Of a stretch of DNA of 64,000 nt, positions 18,557 to 27,810 are shown piece by piece. Position 1 is the first letter of the stretch. Every line of letters begins with the position of its first letter. The notes beneath the pieces are model-generated. The model made no database searches, was not told the origin of the DNA, and saw nothing but the letters and a program-made list of their open reading frames with translations. This DNA is from Dyella nitratireducens (GTDB lineage Bacteria > Pseudomonadota > Gammaproteobacteria > Xanthomonadales > Rhodanobacteraceae). Location of the stretch: positions 202,519-266,518 of the forward strand of contig NZ_BMJA01000002.1 of assembly GCF_014642835.1 (NCBI RefSeq), in the 5' to 3' direction. Made by a program: the position numbers and the translations under genes.

Positions 18557-18581
18557 TCCCCGGCCTCTGACCGGGGATTTT
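18557..18581 (+). terminator. TCCCCGG...CCGGGGA hairpin followed by TTTT
   Basis: A perfect 7-bp stem (TCCCCGG / CCGGGGA) with a 7-nt loop and a TTTT tail sits about 200 nt before the S53 start. It could end the upstream transcript or act as a leader attenuator. Confidence 0.45.
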
Positions 18582-18779
18582 GTGGGATCTCAAGCAAGTC
18601 TTCGCGCCCGCGGCCTGTGGCTGCGTCGGGCTCGTGCGGCGGTGCGATGACTAAATCCATTTTTATATAGATAGAGAGGTGACCACGACGCATACATCGA
18701 TGAGGTGACAGATACATCACAGGGGGCTCGCTTTCTTTTTTCATCTACTTTTTTCATCTACTTTTTATGGAGAAAAAAC

Positions 18780-21077
18780 GTGAAAACCGAGCATGTGATG
18801 ATCAGTGTCGCGATTGCGGCAGCGCTTGCTACGCTGCCTTCATTGGTTTTGGCTTCTTCTTCAAGTGCCGCGTTGGCGGGTATCAACACCGCCGAAGCGC
18901 CGCGCGTAACACAAACGGTCGATAACCGGGTCGTTTCCGCCCTGAGCAATACCCATCTGTCGCTGCTGGACAAGGTGACTCCCACCAGCGCCGTGGCTGA
19001 TGCCACACCGATGAACCATATGCAATTGGTTCTGCAACGCAGTGCATTGCGCACGACTGCGTTGAATCAGCTGATCGCCACGCAGCACGATCCTTCCTCA
19101 TCCAAATTTCATCAATGGGTAACGCCTGCCGAGTTCGGAAAGGCTTTCGGCGTGTCTGATGCGGATATCAGCGCTGTCACGGCCTGGCTGACTTCGCAAG
19201 GCTTCAAGGTCAACGGTGTGCTCCCGAACAGGACGCAGATCGATTTCAGCGGTACTGCCGGACAGGTACGGCAGGCTTTCCACACGCAAGAGAGCCATTA
19301 CGTCGTCAACCAGAAGAGCCATATTGCCAACACGGGCGATATCAGCATTCCAACGGCATTGCGCAGCGTGGTGGTGGGTGTGGCGGGCTTGAACGATTTC
19401 CGGCCGCAGCCCTTGCACCAGCAGCCGCAGATCGCGCAGTTCAATGGCGCTAGCCAGCGCTTCAAGATTCAGCAGTCGGCCAAGACCGCCAGTGTCAGTG
19501 GTGGTCCGAAACCGATGGTGAATTTCGAGGGCGGCCAACGCGGCTTCGTTCCCTATGACATGCAGACGATCTACAACACCGCTCCCTTGTACGTTCAAGG
19601 CTTGACTGGCAAGGGCATCACGATCGCATTGGTGGAAGACCAGGACATGGATGTATCGGACTGGCCGAACTTCGTCAGCCAGTTTGGCCTGGGCGGCTAC
19701 GGCGGCACCTTCACGCAGTTCCAGCCGTTGCTATCGCCGGATACCGGCAATTGCACCGATCCGGGTGGCAATAATCCCGACGGCGAAAGCATTGAGACCG
19801 TGCTTGATTCGGAATACTCCACCGCGATGGCGCCGGGTGCATCGATCTGGGTGGCAACGTGCAGCGACACCGGCAGCAACAATTTCTTCGGTGGCGTGTT
19901 CACCGCGGCAAGCAATTTGATCAATGGCGCATCGCGTCCCAACATCATCAGCGCCAGCTATGGCTACGGTGAAGGCTTTACCGATGCGGCCAGCAAGACG
20001 GCTATCGACCTGATGTGGGCCCAGGCGGATGCGGAAGGCATCTCGGTTTTCGTATCGAGCGGCGATTCCGGTTCCAACCCGAGCTTCAATGGCTCGATCA
20101 TCAACGGCGTGCCGGCCATTGATGCCAACTCCTTTGGTTCGTCGGCCAACAACACGGCCGTCGGCGGTTCGGATACGGCGGATGTGCTCGATGGCACGAG
20201 CAGCAAGTACTTCAACACGACCTTGAATGCAGTGTATGGATCGGCCAAGTCGTATGTGCCGGAAATCACCTGGAACCAATCGTGCGGCAACACCCGCGCT
20301 GCCAAGGATCTGATCAACGCCTCGGGTTTGCAGTTCTGCAAGAACGCGCTGATCTATGATCCCAACGGCGATTACGTCACCTCCGAAAGCGGCAGCGGTG
20401 GCGCGTCTTCGGTCGTTGCAAAGCCGTCGTGGCAGCGGGTGGTGCGCGGCGCGGCCAAAGACCAGTCGCGTGACTTGCCGGATGTTTCGTTGTTCGCCGG
20501 TTCCTATGGCGGTTATTCGTGGGTGATCCTGTGCACCGGCGCCTATCCGTGCACGGCGAACTTCGCCTCGCCGGTGGTTCTGGAAGGCGGTACCTCGCTG
20601 TCGTCGCCGATGTTCGCCGGCATCCAGGCGCTGATCGACCAGGGCTTGTCCAGCGCGGGCGGATCGGTGGATCAAGGCAATGCCGCACCGACGCTGTATG
20701 AGCTGGCACGCAACGAGTACGGTGGCACGACCGGCTCGGCGCCGTCGACACTTGCTGCCTGCAATGCCAACAACGGTACCAAGGGCACCAGCAAGTGCGT
20801 GTTCTACAACATCACCGACGGCGGCAACTCCACGCAGTGCATTGAGCTGCTAAGTGAAAACGAAGTCACGCCCGACTGCTACTTCTACGGCACGATCAAC
20901 AATTTCGAAGGATTCTTCGGGCCGGTAAAAGTCGGCCTGACCTCGTCCAATGCCACGAAGTACAACAGCACCACGGCGGCTTACGCGGCACAAGCCGGCT
21001 GGAGTTTCGCCAATGGCCTGGGCTCGGTGAATGCCACCAACTTGCTGTCGGCGTGGAAGTCGTTCAACGGTCTGTGA
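18780..21077 (+). CDS. S53 family (sedolisin/pro-kumamolisin) serine peptidase
   Basis: A 765-residue secreted pro-enzyme from a GTG start at 18780 that has GGAG seven bases upstream; earlier in-frame starts add 25 unlikely residues. A signal peptide ends near VLASSS. An activation domain spans about residues 30-200 (LDKVTPTSAVADATPMNHMQ, then HDPSSSKFHQWVTPAEFGKAF). The catalytic region has ETVLD, providing Glu and Asp four residues apart, SSGDSG with the oxyanion Asp, and GGTSLSSP with the nucleophilic Ser. These are the S53 hallmarks. Such enzymes are typically acid-active secreted endopeptidases. It is flanked by the two TonB-like paralogues and followed by a strong terminator. Confidence 0.93.
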   Translation: MKTEHVMISVAIAAALATLPSLVLASSSSAALAGINTAEAPRVTQTVDNRVVSALSNTHLSLLDKVTPTSAVADATPMNHMQLVLQRSALRTTALNQLIATQHDPSSSKFHQWVTPAEFGKAFGVSDADISAVTAWLTSQGFKVNGVLPNRTQIDFSGTAGQVRQAFHTQESHYVVNQKSHIANTGDISIPTALRSVVVGVAGLNDFRPQPLHQQPQIAQFNGASQRFKIQQSAKTASVSGGPKPMVNFEGGQRGFVPYDMQTIYNTAPLYVQGLTGKGITIALVEDQDMDVSDWPNFVSQFGLGGYGGTFTQFQPLLSPDTGNCTDPGGNNPDGESIETVLDSEYSTAMAPGASIWVATCSDTGSNNFFGGVFTAASNLINGASRPNIISASYGYGEGFTDAASKTAIDLMWAQADAEGISVFVSSGDSGSNPSFNGSIINGVPAIDANSFGSSANNTAVGGSDTADVLDGTSSKYFNTTLNAVYGSAKSYVPEITWNQSCGNTRAAKDLINASGLQFCKNALIYDPNGDYVTSESGSGGASSVVAKPSWQRVVRGAAKDQSRDLPDVSLFAGSYGGYSWVILCTGAYPCTANFASPVVLEGGTSLSSPMFAGIQALIDQGLSSAGGSVDQGNAAPTLYELARNEYGGTTGSAPSTLAACNANNGTKGTSKCVFYNITDGGNSTQCIELLSENEVTPDCYFYGTINNFEGFFGPVKVGLTSSNATKYNSTTAAYAAQAGWSFANGLGSVNATNLLSAWKSFNGL

Positions 21078-21114
21078 TCGCTGTAGCAGGCCTCATTGAG
21101 CATGGTTTGTCCGA

Positions 21115-21145
21115 CCCCTGGTGGCTGACGCCACCAGGGGTTTTT
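21115..21145 (+). terminator. Rho-independent terminator of S53 peptidase
   Basis: A perfect 10-bp stem (CCCCTGGTGG / CCACCAGGGG) with a 6-nt loop and a TTTTT tail, 38 nt after the protease stop. Confidence 0.92.
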
Positions 21146-21230
21146 GATGAACAAGTAAAAGGCAGGGACGCAGTGTGGGTTCGATGGCGCGAGCTCAAGA
21201 AATTCCGCTCGTCCCATTACACTGGCGCCC

Positions 21231-23225
21231 ATGCCGCCATCGTTTCCTGATCATCCCGAGTCCACACCGTCCAAGGTCATCATGGTCAAGTCACCGCGTG
21301 ATGCGGCGACCTGGGCGGTCGTTTACCGGCGGCGCACGCGCGAGAAGCCGCGCGACTATTTGTTGAAGCTGACTGGTGCGATCGGTGCGCTGCTGGTGCA
21401 TTTGCTCGTGCTGCTTGGATCCATTTTCGGTTCGCCTTACGAACTGCCGCCGCCACCGCCCGAACCCAAGGGCAATATGCTGTTTGTGCGCCTGATTCCG
21501 AACAAACCGCCACCGCCGCCACCACCGCCGGTACGCGGTGTGCCACCCAAGGAGCATGGCCCCACCCATCGCGGTAACACTTCGCAGGTGGTGCATGCCA
21601 CGCATGAGATGTCTACCGCCGCGCCGGTGGCCGCGGTGACGCAGCCGCCGGTGCCCGCACCGAAGCAGCCTCCGGTGGCAGCGCAGGTCAAGCAGCCCGC
21701 GGCCGAAAAAGCGCAGCAGCAACCGGCCGCGCCGTTGCCGCCGATCACGCTGCCGAAACCGTCGCCGCAGCAGATCGAGCAACCCACGCCGACCGGTCTG
21801 CCGCCACCGCCGCTGACGTTGCAGGCCGTGCAAGTGCCGCAGCCGGTGCCACCACAATTCCAGCCGGAGCCAGCACGCAAGCCGCAACCGGAAGGCACGC
21901 AGCCGATGCCGCCATTGCCGTCGCTGGCGCTGCCCACGCAGCCGGCGCAATCGGCACCGACCATTACAGCGCCGCAAATGGCGGTCGAAAATCCTTCGCT
22001 CGCGCCGTCGCCCATGCCGAGCGTGGCACCGGTTCAACCCAGCCCTCCATCCGCGGCGCCGCCCGCACCGGCGCTACAGCCGATACCCATGCCGGCGCAA
22101 GAAGCGCCGACGGTGAATTTGCAGGCATCGGCTACCCCGTTGGCGACACCCAATGTTCAGCGCACGGCGCCGCAGCAGCTTGGGCCGGTAGTGCGTCCAC
22201 AAGAGCAGCCGACACTCGCGCCGGTGCCGGTGACGCCGGTTGCTGCCGCGCCAACGCCTAACGTGACGCCTTCCGCACCGGCCTTGAATATCGAAGCGCC
22301 CAAGCTGGCGGTGCCGGAAGTGTCGCTGCGTCCGCAGTTGAGTCCAGCACCTGCTCCCACACCCACTACGACGCAGAGCGAGACGAAGCCGTCGACGTCG
22401 CCCAGCAGCGAAAAGGAAACCGCCGCGACGTCTTCACCCACACCAAGCCCATCGCCAGCGAACGCACCGGCGAACGAAGGCAATGCCAGCACCAGTACCG
22501 CGCCCAACGCAACGCCACAAGGGAGTGAAACCGCCAATCCGGGCCAGCCGAACGGCGTGGCGCAGTCGCCGAACGAAAACAACGGCACGCAGGGGACGCA
22601 ACCATCGTCTTCCACCGGCAACGGCAACAACACGGCGGGTGAGCAGGGTGGTGGTACCCCCGGCACGCCGAACGGTACTTACATCCAGCTCAAGCCGCGC
22701 GGCGATACGGAGATCATGTCGCACAACACGAACTTGCCGGGCTACAAACGGACGCGTTTCGACCAGTACTGGACGCCCGAAGGCGAGAGTTCCGTTGATA
22801 CCGCCTTGCGCCATGCGGTCGAAAAAACCACGGTCAAACACACCTTCAACTTGCCGCAAGGCGTGCGCATCGAGTGCCAGGTCATGCCGTTGTTGCCGTC
22901 GTCATTGTTCGGCTGCCACAACCCCGATCCGCCGGCCAAGCCGTTGGACCAGAAAATCTACGATCGACTGAACCTGCCGACACAGAATGCGTCGGTACCC
23001 AAGACGGACGTGGCGACGGCGGCAAGCGCACCAGCACCTACCGCACCGGTGGTATTGGACAACAGTGCAGAATGCGCGGCAGCGCGCGTCAGCGGCGGAC
23101 CGATGCCGCCGAATTGCCCGCCGGATACGTCAACGCCGGTGAAGCCGTTGCAGCCGATCAAGCCGGTGGGTGCGCTGCCGTCCAAGTCAGGCTCATGGGT
23201 GCCGGCCAGCGATCAATTTCATTAG
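21231..23225 (+). CDS. Proline-rich TonB-like membrane-anchored protein, paralogue B
   Basis: A 664-residue protein with one membrane segment (about residues 45-65, LTGAIGALLVHLLVLLGSIF), then some 400 residues of Pro/Ala/Gln-rich low-complexity sequence long enough to cross the periplasm. The C-terminal domain matches paralogue A at 17364: FDQYWTPEGESSVDTALRHA, VEKTTVKHTFNLPQGVRIEC (about 530-549) and IYDRLNLP. An internal ATG at 21282 preceded by AAGG is an alternative start that removes 17 residues. No canonical TonB_C domain is seen. The rigid linker plus anchor suggests an envelope-spanning role; the C-terminal domain is unnamed to me. Confidence 0.78.
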   Translation: MPPSFPDHPESTPSKVIMVKSPRDAATWAVVYRRRTREKPRDYLLKLTGAIGALLVHLLVLLGSIFGSPYELPPPPPEPKGNMLFVRLIPNKPPPPPPPPVRGVPPKEHGPTHRGNTSQVVHATHEMSTAAPVAAVTQPPVPAPKQPPVAAQVKQPAAEKAQQQPAAPLPPITLPKPSPQQIEQPTPTGLPPPPLTLQAVQVPQPVPPQFQPEPARKPQPEGTQPMPPLPSLALPTQPAQSAPTITAPQMAVENPSLAPSPMPSVAPVQPSPPSAAPPAPALQPIPMPAQEAPTVNLQASATPLATPNVQRTAPQQLGPVVRPQEQPTLAPVPVTPVAAAPTPNVTPSAPALNIEAPKLAVPEVSLRPQLSPAPAPTPTTTQSETKPSTSPSSEKETAATSSPTPSPSPANAPANEGNASTSTAPNATPQGSETANPGQPNGVAQSPNENNGTQGTQPSSSTGNGNNTAGEQGGGTPGTPNGTYIQLKPRGDTEIMSHNTNLPGYKRTRFDQYWTPEGESSVDTALRHAVEKTTVKHTFNLPQGVRIECQVMPLLPSSLFGCHNPDPPAKPLDQKIYDRLNLPTQNASVPKTDVATAASAPAPTAPVVLDNSAECAAARVSGGPMPPNCPPDTSTPVKPLQPIKPVGALPSKSGSWVPASDQFH

Positions 23226-23275
23226 CACGAGGAATCGTGTCGCGTGGCTGCAGGCGAGCTTGGTGCGGTAGCTTC

Positions 23276-23349
23276 GTAGGTTGGGGTGCAAACCCCAACA
23301 TCGCCATGTCAATCAAGGTCTCGATGTTGGGGTTTGCACCCCAACCTAC
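23276..23349. repeat. Two-arm palindromic repeat, copy 3
   Basis: Both arms match the consensus (GTTGGGGT-GCAA-ACCCCAAC and its inverse), separated by about 24 nt. It lies between the convergent TonB-like gene and the molybdenum hydroxylase large subunit. Confidence 0.92.
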
Positions 23350-23370
23350 GAATCGCGTGAGATTTACGTA

Positions 23371-25623
23371 TCACAACAACCGCAGCAATTCCTTCATCAA
23401 CGGCAGCCGGCGCACACGCACCGCACTCACACGAAACACCGCATTGGCCAGTGCTGGTGCCGCCGTCGGCATCGCAAGGAAACTTGCACCAGCCGGATCG
23501 CCTTCACCCGGCACCGTGATCACTTCAACCGTGCGCGGCAACTGCGCCATGCTGGCGAGCGGGTAATCCTTCCAGCTGTTTTGCTGCACCTTGCCGTCTT
23601 TCACCGTGATGGCGAGATTGAGCGCGGTAGACAGCGCATCCAGCGTTGCGCCGGCAACTTGTCCTTCCAGCCCCATCGGGTTGATCACCCGGCCCACATC
23701 CACCGCACACACGGCGCGTTCAATGGTGAGCTTTTCGCCCTGCATCGATACTTCGATCGCGTGTGCGACGTAAGCGCCGTCCATATACCAGCAGGCGAGT
23801 CCCAAGCCGTTGACCGAATGCAGCCAGTCTTTCCAGCCGATGCGGTCGGTAGCGAGTTTCAGCACGTTGATCAACCGCGCAGTATCGACCGCACCGCCAC
23901 CTTGCTGAGGAATCAGCCGCGGCTCGCCGATCAGGCGCAGGTTGGTGACCAGTGGATCTTCCTTCAGCGAATGCGCGATTTCATCGATGAAGCTGTCTAC
24001 CGCGAAGGCGTTGGTGATATGCGGCATGCCGCGATGCGGGCCGCGCGGCATGGATGATGAAAGACCGAACCAGTCGCTGCGGTAGTTGGGTACGAAGCCG
24101 GCGGGAAACTGATTGACGCTGACTTCCGAACTCCATAGATGGTCGACCGGTACGCCGCGGCCAGCCAGTGCCGAGGCGCTGGCGACACGCTGGTTCCATG
24201 CAAGTACTTGGCGCTTGGCCTCGATGATCGCCTGGAACTTGTGCACGCAGCCGGAGCGGTAGAAGTCGTGCGTGAGATCTTCGTCGCGCGTCCAGAACAG
24301 GCGCAGCGGCTTGTCGACTTCCTTCGCCAGCAACACGGCTTCGGCTACGTAGTCGTGGTCGAGACGCCGCCCGTAGCCGCCGCCGATGCGCGGCACGCGG
24401 ATGTCGATCTGATCGGGGGCCAAGCCAGTGAGACGCTGCACCACGGTCCACGCTTGTTGCGGTGATTGCGTCGGCACGTAAAGCGTGGCGCTGGTCTTGT
24501 CCAGGCGTACCAGGCAGTTCATCGGCTCGTTGGTGGCATGGGCCAGCCACGGCTGGTAGTAGATCGCTTCGACGCGGCGCGCAGCTTTGCGTTTCGCCTT
24601 GTCGATGTCGCCATCATCGCGTAGGCGAGTGGTCGGTGCTGCGTCGCTGTTGATGAGTGCGGTGGCCTGCTGTTCCAGCGCGGCGCTGCTTTCGCTGCCG
24701 CTTGCGCCGGGCTTCCACTGGAGCTTCAGCGCGCGCCGTCCTTGCAAGGCAATCCAGGTGTTTTCGGCAATCACGGCTACGGCCGGCGCAATCACCGTTT
24801 CGCCCGGCGGCAGATGAGGATCGGGTTTGAGCTCGATCACCTTCACCACGCCCTTGATGGCGAGTGCCGCGCTGCTGTCGAGGCCGCTGAGTTGACCATC
24901 CGGCCACGGGCAATGTGCAAGCACGGCGACCAGCGTGTCGCCGAAGTGCTTGTCCAGCGCGTACTCCGTTTGGCCCGTGACGATGGCGCGTGCTTCGGCG
25001 TCGCCGGCGGGCTTGCCGATCAAGTTGTAGTGATCCGGCGTCTTCAGCAAAAGGCTGCCGGGGGGCAGGGCGACCTTCGCCGCGGCGGCAGCCAGCTCCC
25101 CGTAACCAAGGCGGCGCCCGCCAGGTGCTATGACAAATCCCTTTTCCGTGCGTAGTTGCTCCGGTGGGACACCCAGTTGCGGCACGGCGGCTCGAATCAA
25201 CAGCCAGCGTGCAAGCGCACCGGCCGAGCGCAGATCGCGCCAGGCGCGTGGCATCGAGTTGCCCGTGCCGCCCGCTTGCTGGCCGTATAGCCAGTGTGGC
25301 TTGCCGTTGTCGCTGGCCACACCCAGGCCAAGCGGCAGCACGCGCACGCGTTGCCAGTCGGCATCCATTTCGTCCGCAATGATGCGCGCCAACGCGGTGG
25401 CGACGCCGGTGCCGGTTTCCGGGTCACGCGAACCGATCAGCACCGTGCCATCTGCATCGACGCGCACGAACATGCCGAAGTCATACAGCGCATCGCCCAG
25501 CATGTCGGGCGGCACGAGTGCGCTGGCTGCGCGGGCACTGCGAATACCGACGATCAAGGCGCCGGCCGTGCCGGCGAGTACTTGCAGAAAGCGGCGGCGC
25601 GAGAGCTTCACCGTGCCGCTCAT
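23371..25623 (-). CDS. Molybdopterin-binding hydroxylase large subunit (IorB-like, Tat-exported)
   Basis: A 750-residue protein starting MSGTVKLSRRRFLQVLAGTA, a twin-arginine signal (SRRRFLQ), so it is probably exported folded with its cofactor. Features of the xanthine dehydrogenase/isoquinoline 1-oxidoreductase beta family include GTGVATALARIIADEMDADW, PRIGGGYGRRLDHDYVAEAVLLA, MPRGPHRGMPHITNAFAVDSFIDEIA and the late AVCAVDVGRVINPMGLEGQVAGA. Such enzymes hydroxylate aldehydes or N-heterocycles at a molybdenum cytosine-dinucleotide cofactor. It overlaps the small-subunit stop by 4 nt (ATGA). The substrate cannot be told from sequence. Confidence 0.9.
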   Translation of the reverse strand: MSGTVKLSRRRFLQVLAGTAGALIVGIRSARAASALVPPDMLGDALYDFGMFVRVDADGTVLIGSRDPETGTGVATALARIIADEMDADWQRVRVLPLGLGVASDNGKPHWLYGQQAGGTGNSMPRAWRDLRSAGALARWLLIRAAVPQLGVPPEQLRTEKGFVIAPGGRRLGYGELAAAAAKVALPPGSLLLKTPDHYNLIGKPAGDAEARAIVTGQTEYALDKHFGDTLVAVLAHCPWPDGQLSGLDSSAALAIKGVVKVIELKPDPHLPPGETVIAPAVAVIAENTWIALQGRRALKLQWKPGASGSESSAALEQQATALINSDAAPTTRLRDDGDIDKAKRKAARRVEAIYYQPWLAHATNEPMNCLVRLDKTSATLYVPTQSPQQAWTVVQRLTGLAPDQIDIRVPRIGGGYGRRLDHDYVAEAVLLAKEVDKPLRLFWTRDEDLTHDFYRSGCVHKFQAIIEAKRQVLAWNQRVASASALAGRGVPVDHLWSSEVSVNQFPAGFVPNYRSDWFGLSSSMPRGPHRGMPHITNAFAVDSFIDEIAHSLKEDPLVTNLRLIGEPRLIPQQGGGAVDTARLINVLKLATDRIGWKDWLHSVNGLGLACWYMDGAYVAHAIEVSMQGEKLTIERAVCAVDVGRVINPMGLEGQVAGATLDALSTALNLAITVKDGKVQQNSWKDYPLASMAQLPRTVEVITVPGEGDPAGASFLAMPTAAPALANAVFRVSAVRVRRLPLMKELLRLL

Positions 25624-26162
25624 GCCTTGGTTCCTTGCTTCATCGCTGCAGCAGCGCGCTTGATCGCCTGGCGCACGCGCGTCTGGCAGCCGCAACGGCA
25701 AAGGTTGGGCAGGCCGTCGATGTCGTTGTCGGAAGGGTCTTTGTTGCGGTTGAGCAGCTCCATCGAGGCGATCAGCCAACCGGGCGTGCAATAGCCGCAG
25801 CCGATGGCGTCTTCATCGATAAATGCTTGCTGCAGCGGATGCAGGTTGCCGTTGCCCCTGGCGTCGGCCAGGCCTTCCACCGTGATGACCTGTTTGCCAG
25901 CCAGCTTGCTCATCGGAGTGTTGATGGCGGACGTGGCCTTGCCGTTCACCAGCACCAGATCCGCGCCGCCGTCGCCGTGCTCGCCGCCGTACTTGGTGCC
26001 GTCCAACTGCAGCACATCGCGCAGGTACCACAGCAGAGGCATCGCCGGATCGCCGGTGTGGCGATAGCGCTCGCCATTGATCTGCAAGTCGATGCCAGCA
26101 CGAACGGGAGTGGGAGTGATTTCCGTCGGCTTGGCGGGCAGCGCGGCGTGGTCTTGCGCCAT
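25620..26162 (-). CDS. [2Fe-2S] small subunit of molybdenum hydroxylase (IorA-like), N-terminal cluster cysteines absent
   Basis: A 180-residue homologue of the two-cluster ferredoxin-like subunit of molybdenum hydroxylases. The C-terminal cluster motif is intact: GCGYC (C122, C125) and LCRCGCQTRVRQAI (C155, C157). The N-terminal plant-ferredoxin loop, normally a C-x4-C-x2-C arrangement just after GTKYG, here reads GGEHGDGGAD (residues 59-68) with no cysteine. The usual fourth cysteine near residue 80 is also missing. The rest of the fold (LDGTKYG, LVLVNG, QVITVEGLA) is retained and the frame is intact, so this is not decay by frameshift. An N-terminal extension of about 22 residues precedes the domain. 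It is co-transcribed with the large subunit. Confidence 0.88.
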   Translation of the reverse strand: MAQDHAALPAKPTEITPTPVRAGIDLQINGERYRHTGDPAMPLLWYLRDVLQLDGTKYGGEHGDGGADLVLVNGKATSAINTPMSKLAGKQVITVEGLADARGNGNLHPLQQAFIDEDAIGCGYCTPGWLIASMELLNRNKDPSDNDIDGLPNLCRCGCQTRVRQAIKRAAAAMKQGTKA

Positions 26163-26226
26163 CGGGTGGTGTCTCCGTAATGCTTATCCGCCCATTGTGG
26201 CATTGCCGCAAGAAATTTATCACTGT

Positions 26227-26366
26227 GTTGAAAAAGTGCTTGCTGCACTTTTTCAACTCGCCGAGTTCGGCACAGGTCCGAACTCGGCTCCGCGAATCAA
26301 GCGTTTATGCGCTTGATTCGCGGCAGGCCATCCGTGGCCTGTCTAACAGGCTCAATAGCCTGTTAG
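26227..26366. repeat. Array of five consecutive perfect stem-loops
   Basis: Five inverted repeats follow one another with at most two bases between them. The stems are 13 bp (26227-26239/26245-26257), 11 bp (26260-26270/26278-26288), 14 bp (26290-26303/26310-26323), 7 bp (26324-26330/26335-26341) and 10 bp (26343-26352/26357-26366), with loops of 5, 7, 6, 4 and 4 nt. All stems are perfect and all have different sequences. The last stem contains the stop codon of the permease gene on the minus strand. It could be a structured RNA, a strong 3' UTR, or a protein-binding or mobile palindromic element. Confidence 0.9.
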
Positions 26367-27697
26367 GGACGGGCCGGACTGAACAGCCGTCGCCAAATAA
26401 GATAGACGGGAATGCCAGCAATCATGATGGCGAGGCCGATACCGGTATTCACCAAACTTGTACGCAGGCTTTGCACCACGACCAGCGCGATGGTAGCGAT
26501 GAAGATCAGTGGCGGCAGCGGATAACCGGGCACGCTGAACCTTACGTCGGCAGCCTCCGCGCCCGTTTCCCGGCGGCGATACCAGAACAGCGTACTCACG
26601 CCCACCGCACAGGCCAGCCAATCGCCGAACGTGGCGTAGTCCAGCAACTGGCCGTAGCTGCCCGACAGCACCAGCACGATCGACCAGCCCACCAGCAGCA
26701 GCAGCGCCAGATTGGGTGTGTGATGGCGCGGGTGCAGGCGCCCCACGCTGGCGAAGAACAGGCCGTCCGCACCCATCACTTGCAGGACACGCGCACCCGC
26801 CACCAGGGTGATGTTGCAAAAGCCGAAGGTGGAAATGGCGATGCCCACCGCGATCAGCTTGGCGCCGGTCGTGCCGAAGACCTTGTTCATCACGTCGGCG
26901 GCGGGGGTGTTGCTATGCGCCAGGCCATCGTGGCCCAGCACCGACAGGTACGCGACGTTGACCAAGGCATACGCGCCGATCACGCCCAGCATGCCAACGA
27001 CCAGTGCGCGGGGCAGGGTGCGCTGCGGTTCTTTTACTTCGCCGGCCAGATTGTTGAGGTAGGTGAAGCCGGAGTATGCGAACAGCACCGGCAGTGCCGC
27101 GCTCATGAACCCGACGTCGCTGCGAGCCGGGTCCACCGCGAGCCACGGCGTGCCGTTGCCGACACCGGCCAGAAACAGCCCACATACCACCAGCACCGCC
27201 ACGGCCAGCAGTTTCAACAAGGTGAAGATGTTCTGCATCTGCACGCCGAACTTCAGGCCGAATACGTTGATCAGCGCGACCAGTGCCAGCGCGCCCGCGG
27301 CCATGGGCGTGGCCATGCCGGCGGGCAGTCCGAAGACCGTGGCGGCATAGCTGGCGAAGATGGTGGCCACCGCTGCGCTGGAACCGGAATAGATCACCAG
27401 CAACATGGTCCAGCCGAACAGGAAGCCGGCCAGCGGACCGAAGGCTTCGCGCAGATAGACATAGCTGCCGCCGGCATGCGGCCGGCGCGCGCCCAGTTCG
27501 GCGTAGCACAGGGCGCCAAGCAGCGTGAGCACACCGGCGCCCACCCACATCAGCAGCAGGGCCAGTCCCGACTCGGTGCGCTGCGCAGCGATGCCCGGAT
27601 TAAGAAAAATGCCGCCGCCGATGATGCCGCCGATTACGACCAGTGCTGCATCGCGCAGACGCAGGCTGCGCTGATAGCCGGTAACCGGTGTTGTCAT
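26363..27697 (-). CDS. APC superfamily amino-acid permease
   Basis: A 444-residue protein with about 12 hydrophobic segments, starting MTTPVTGYQRSLRLRDAALVVIGGIIGGGIF. The first membrane helix has the GGIIGGGIFLNPG motif of amino acid/polyamine/organocation transporters. Other family text includes AGFLFGWTMLLVIYSG and FAYSGFTYLNNLAGEVKEP, the latter typical of LAT-type exchangers. The ATG at 27697 places this helix near the N-terminus as expected; longer frames run into the repeat region. The substrate is unknown. The stop codon sits in the last hairpin of the five-stem array. Confidence 0.93.
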   Translation of the reverse strand: MTTPVTGYQRSLRLRDAALVVIGGIIGGGIFLNPGIAAQRTESGLALLLMWVGAGVLTLLGALCYAELGARRPHAGGSYVYLREAFGPLAGFLFGWTMLLVIYSGSSAAVATIFASYAATVFGLPAGMATPMAAGALALVALINVFGLKFGVQMQNIFTLLKLLAVAVLVVCGLFLAGVGNGTPWLAVDPARSDVGFMSAALPVLFAYSGFTYLNNLAGEVKEPQRTLPRALVVGMLGVIGAYALVNVAYLSVLGHDGLAHSNTPAADVMNKVFGTTGAKLIAVGIAISTFGFCNITLVAGARVLQVMGADGLFFASVGRLHPRHHTPNLALLLLVGWSIVLVLSGSYGQLLDYATFGDWLACAVGVSTLFWYRRRETGAEAADVRFSVPGYPLPPLIFIATIALVVVQSLRTSLVNTGIGLAIMIAGIPVYLIWRRLFSPARP

Positions 27698-27810
27698 GAG
27701 AGGGCGCCCTGGAATGGAAAGGCAGAGCATGGCAATCGCAGAGGTGTACGGCAAGCGAGGCCTGTTCTTCTCCCTCATCGTCGCCGAAAGGGATGGACAG
27801 GGGGCGGAAC

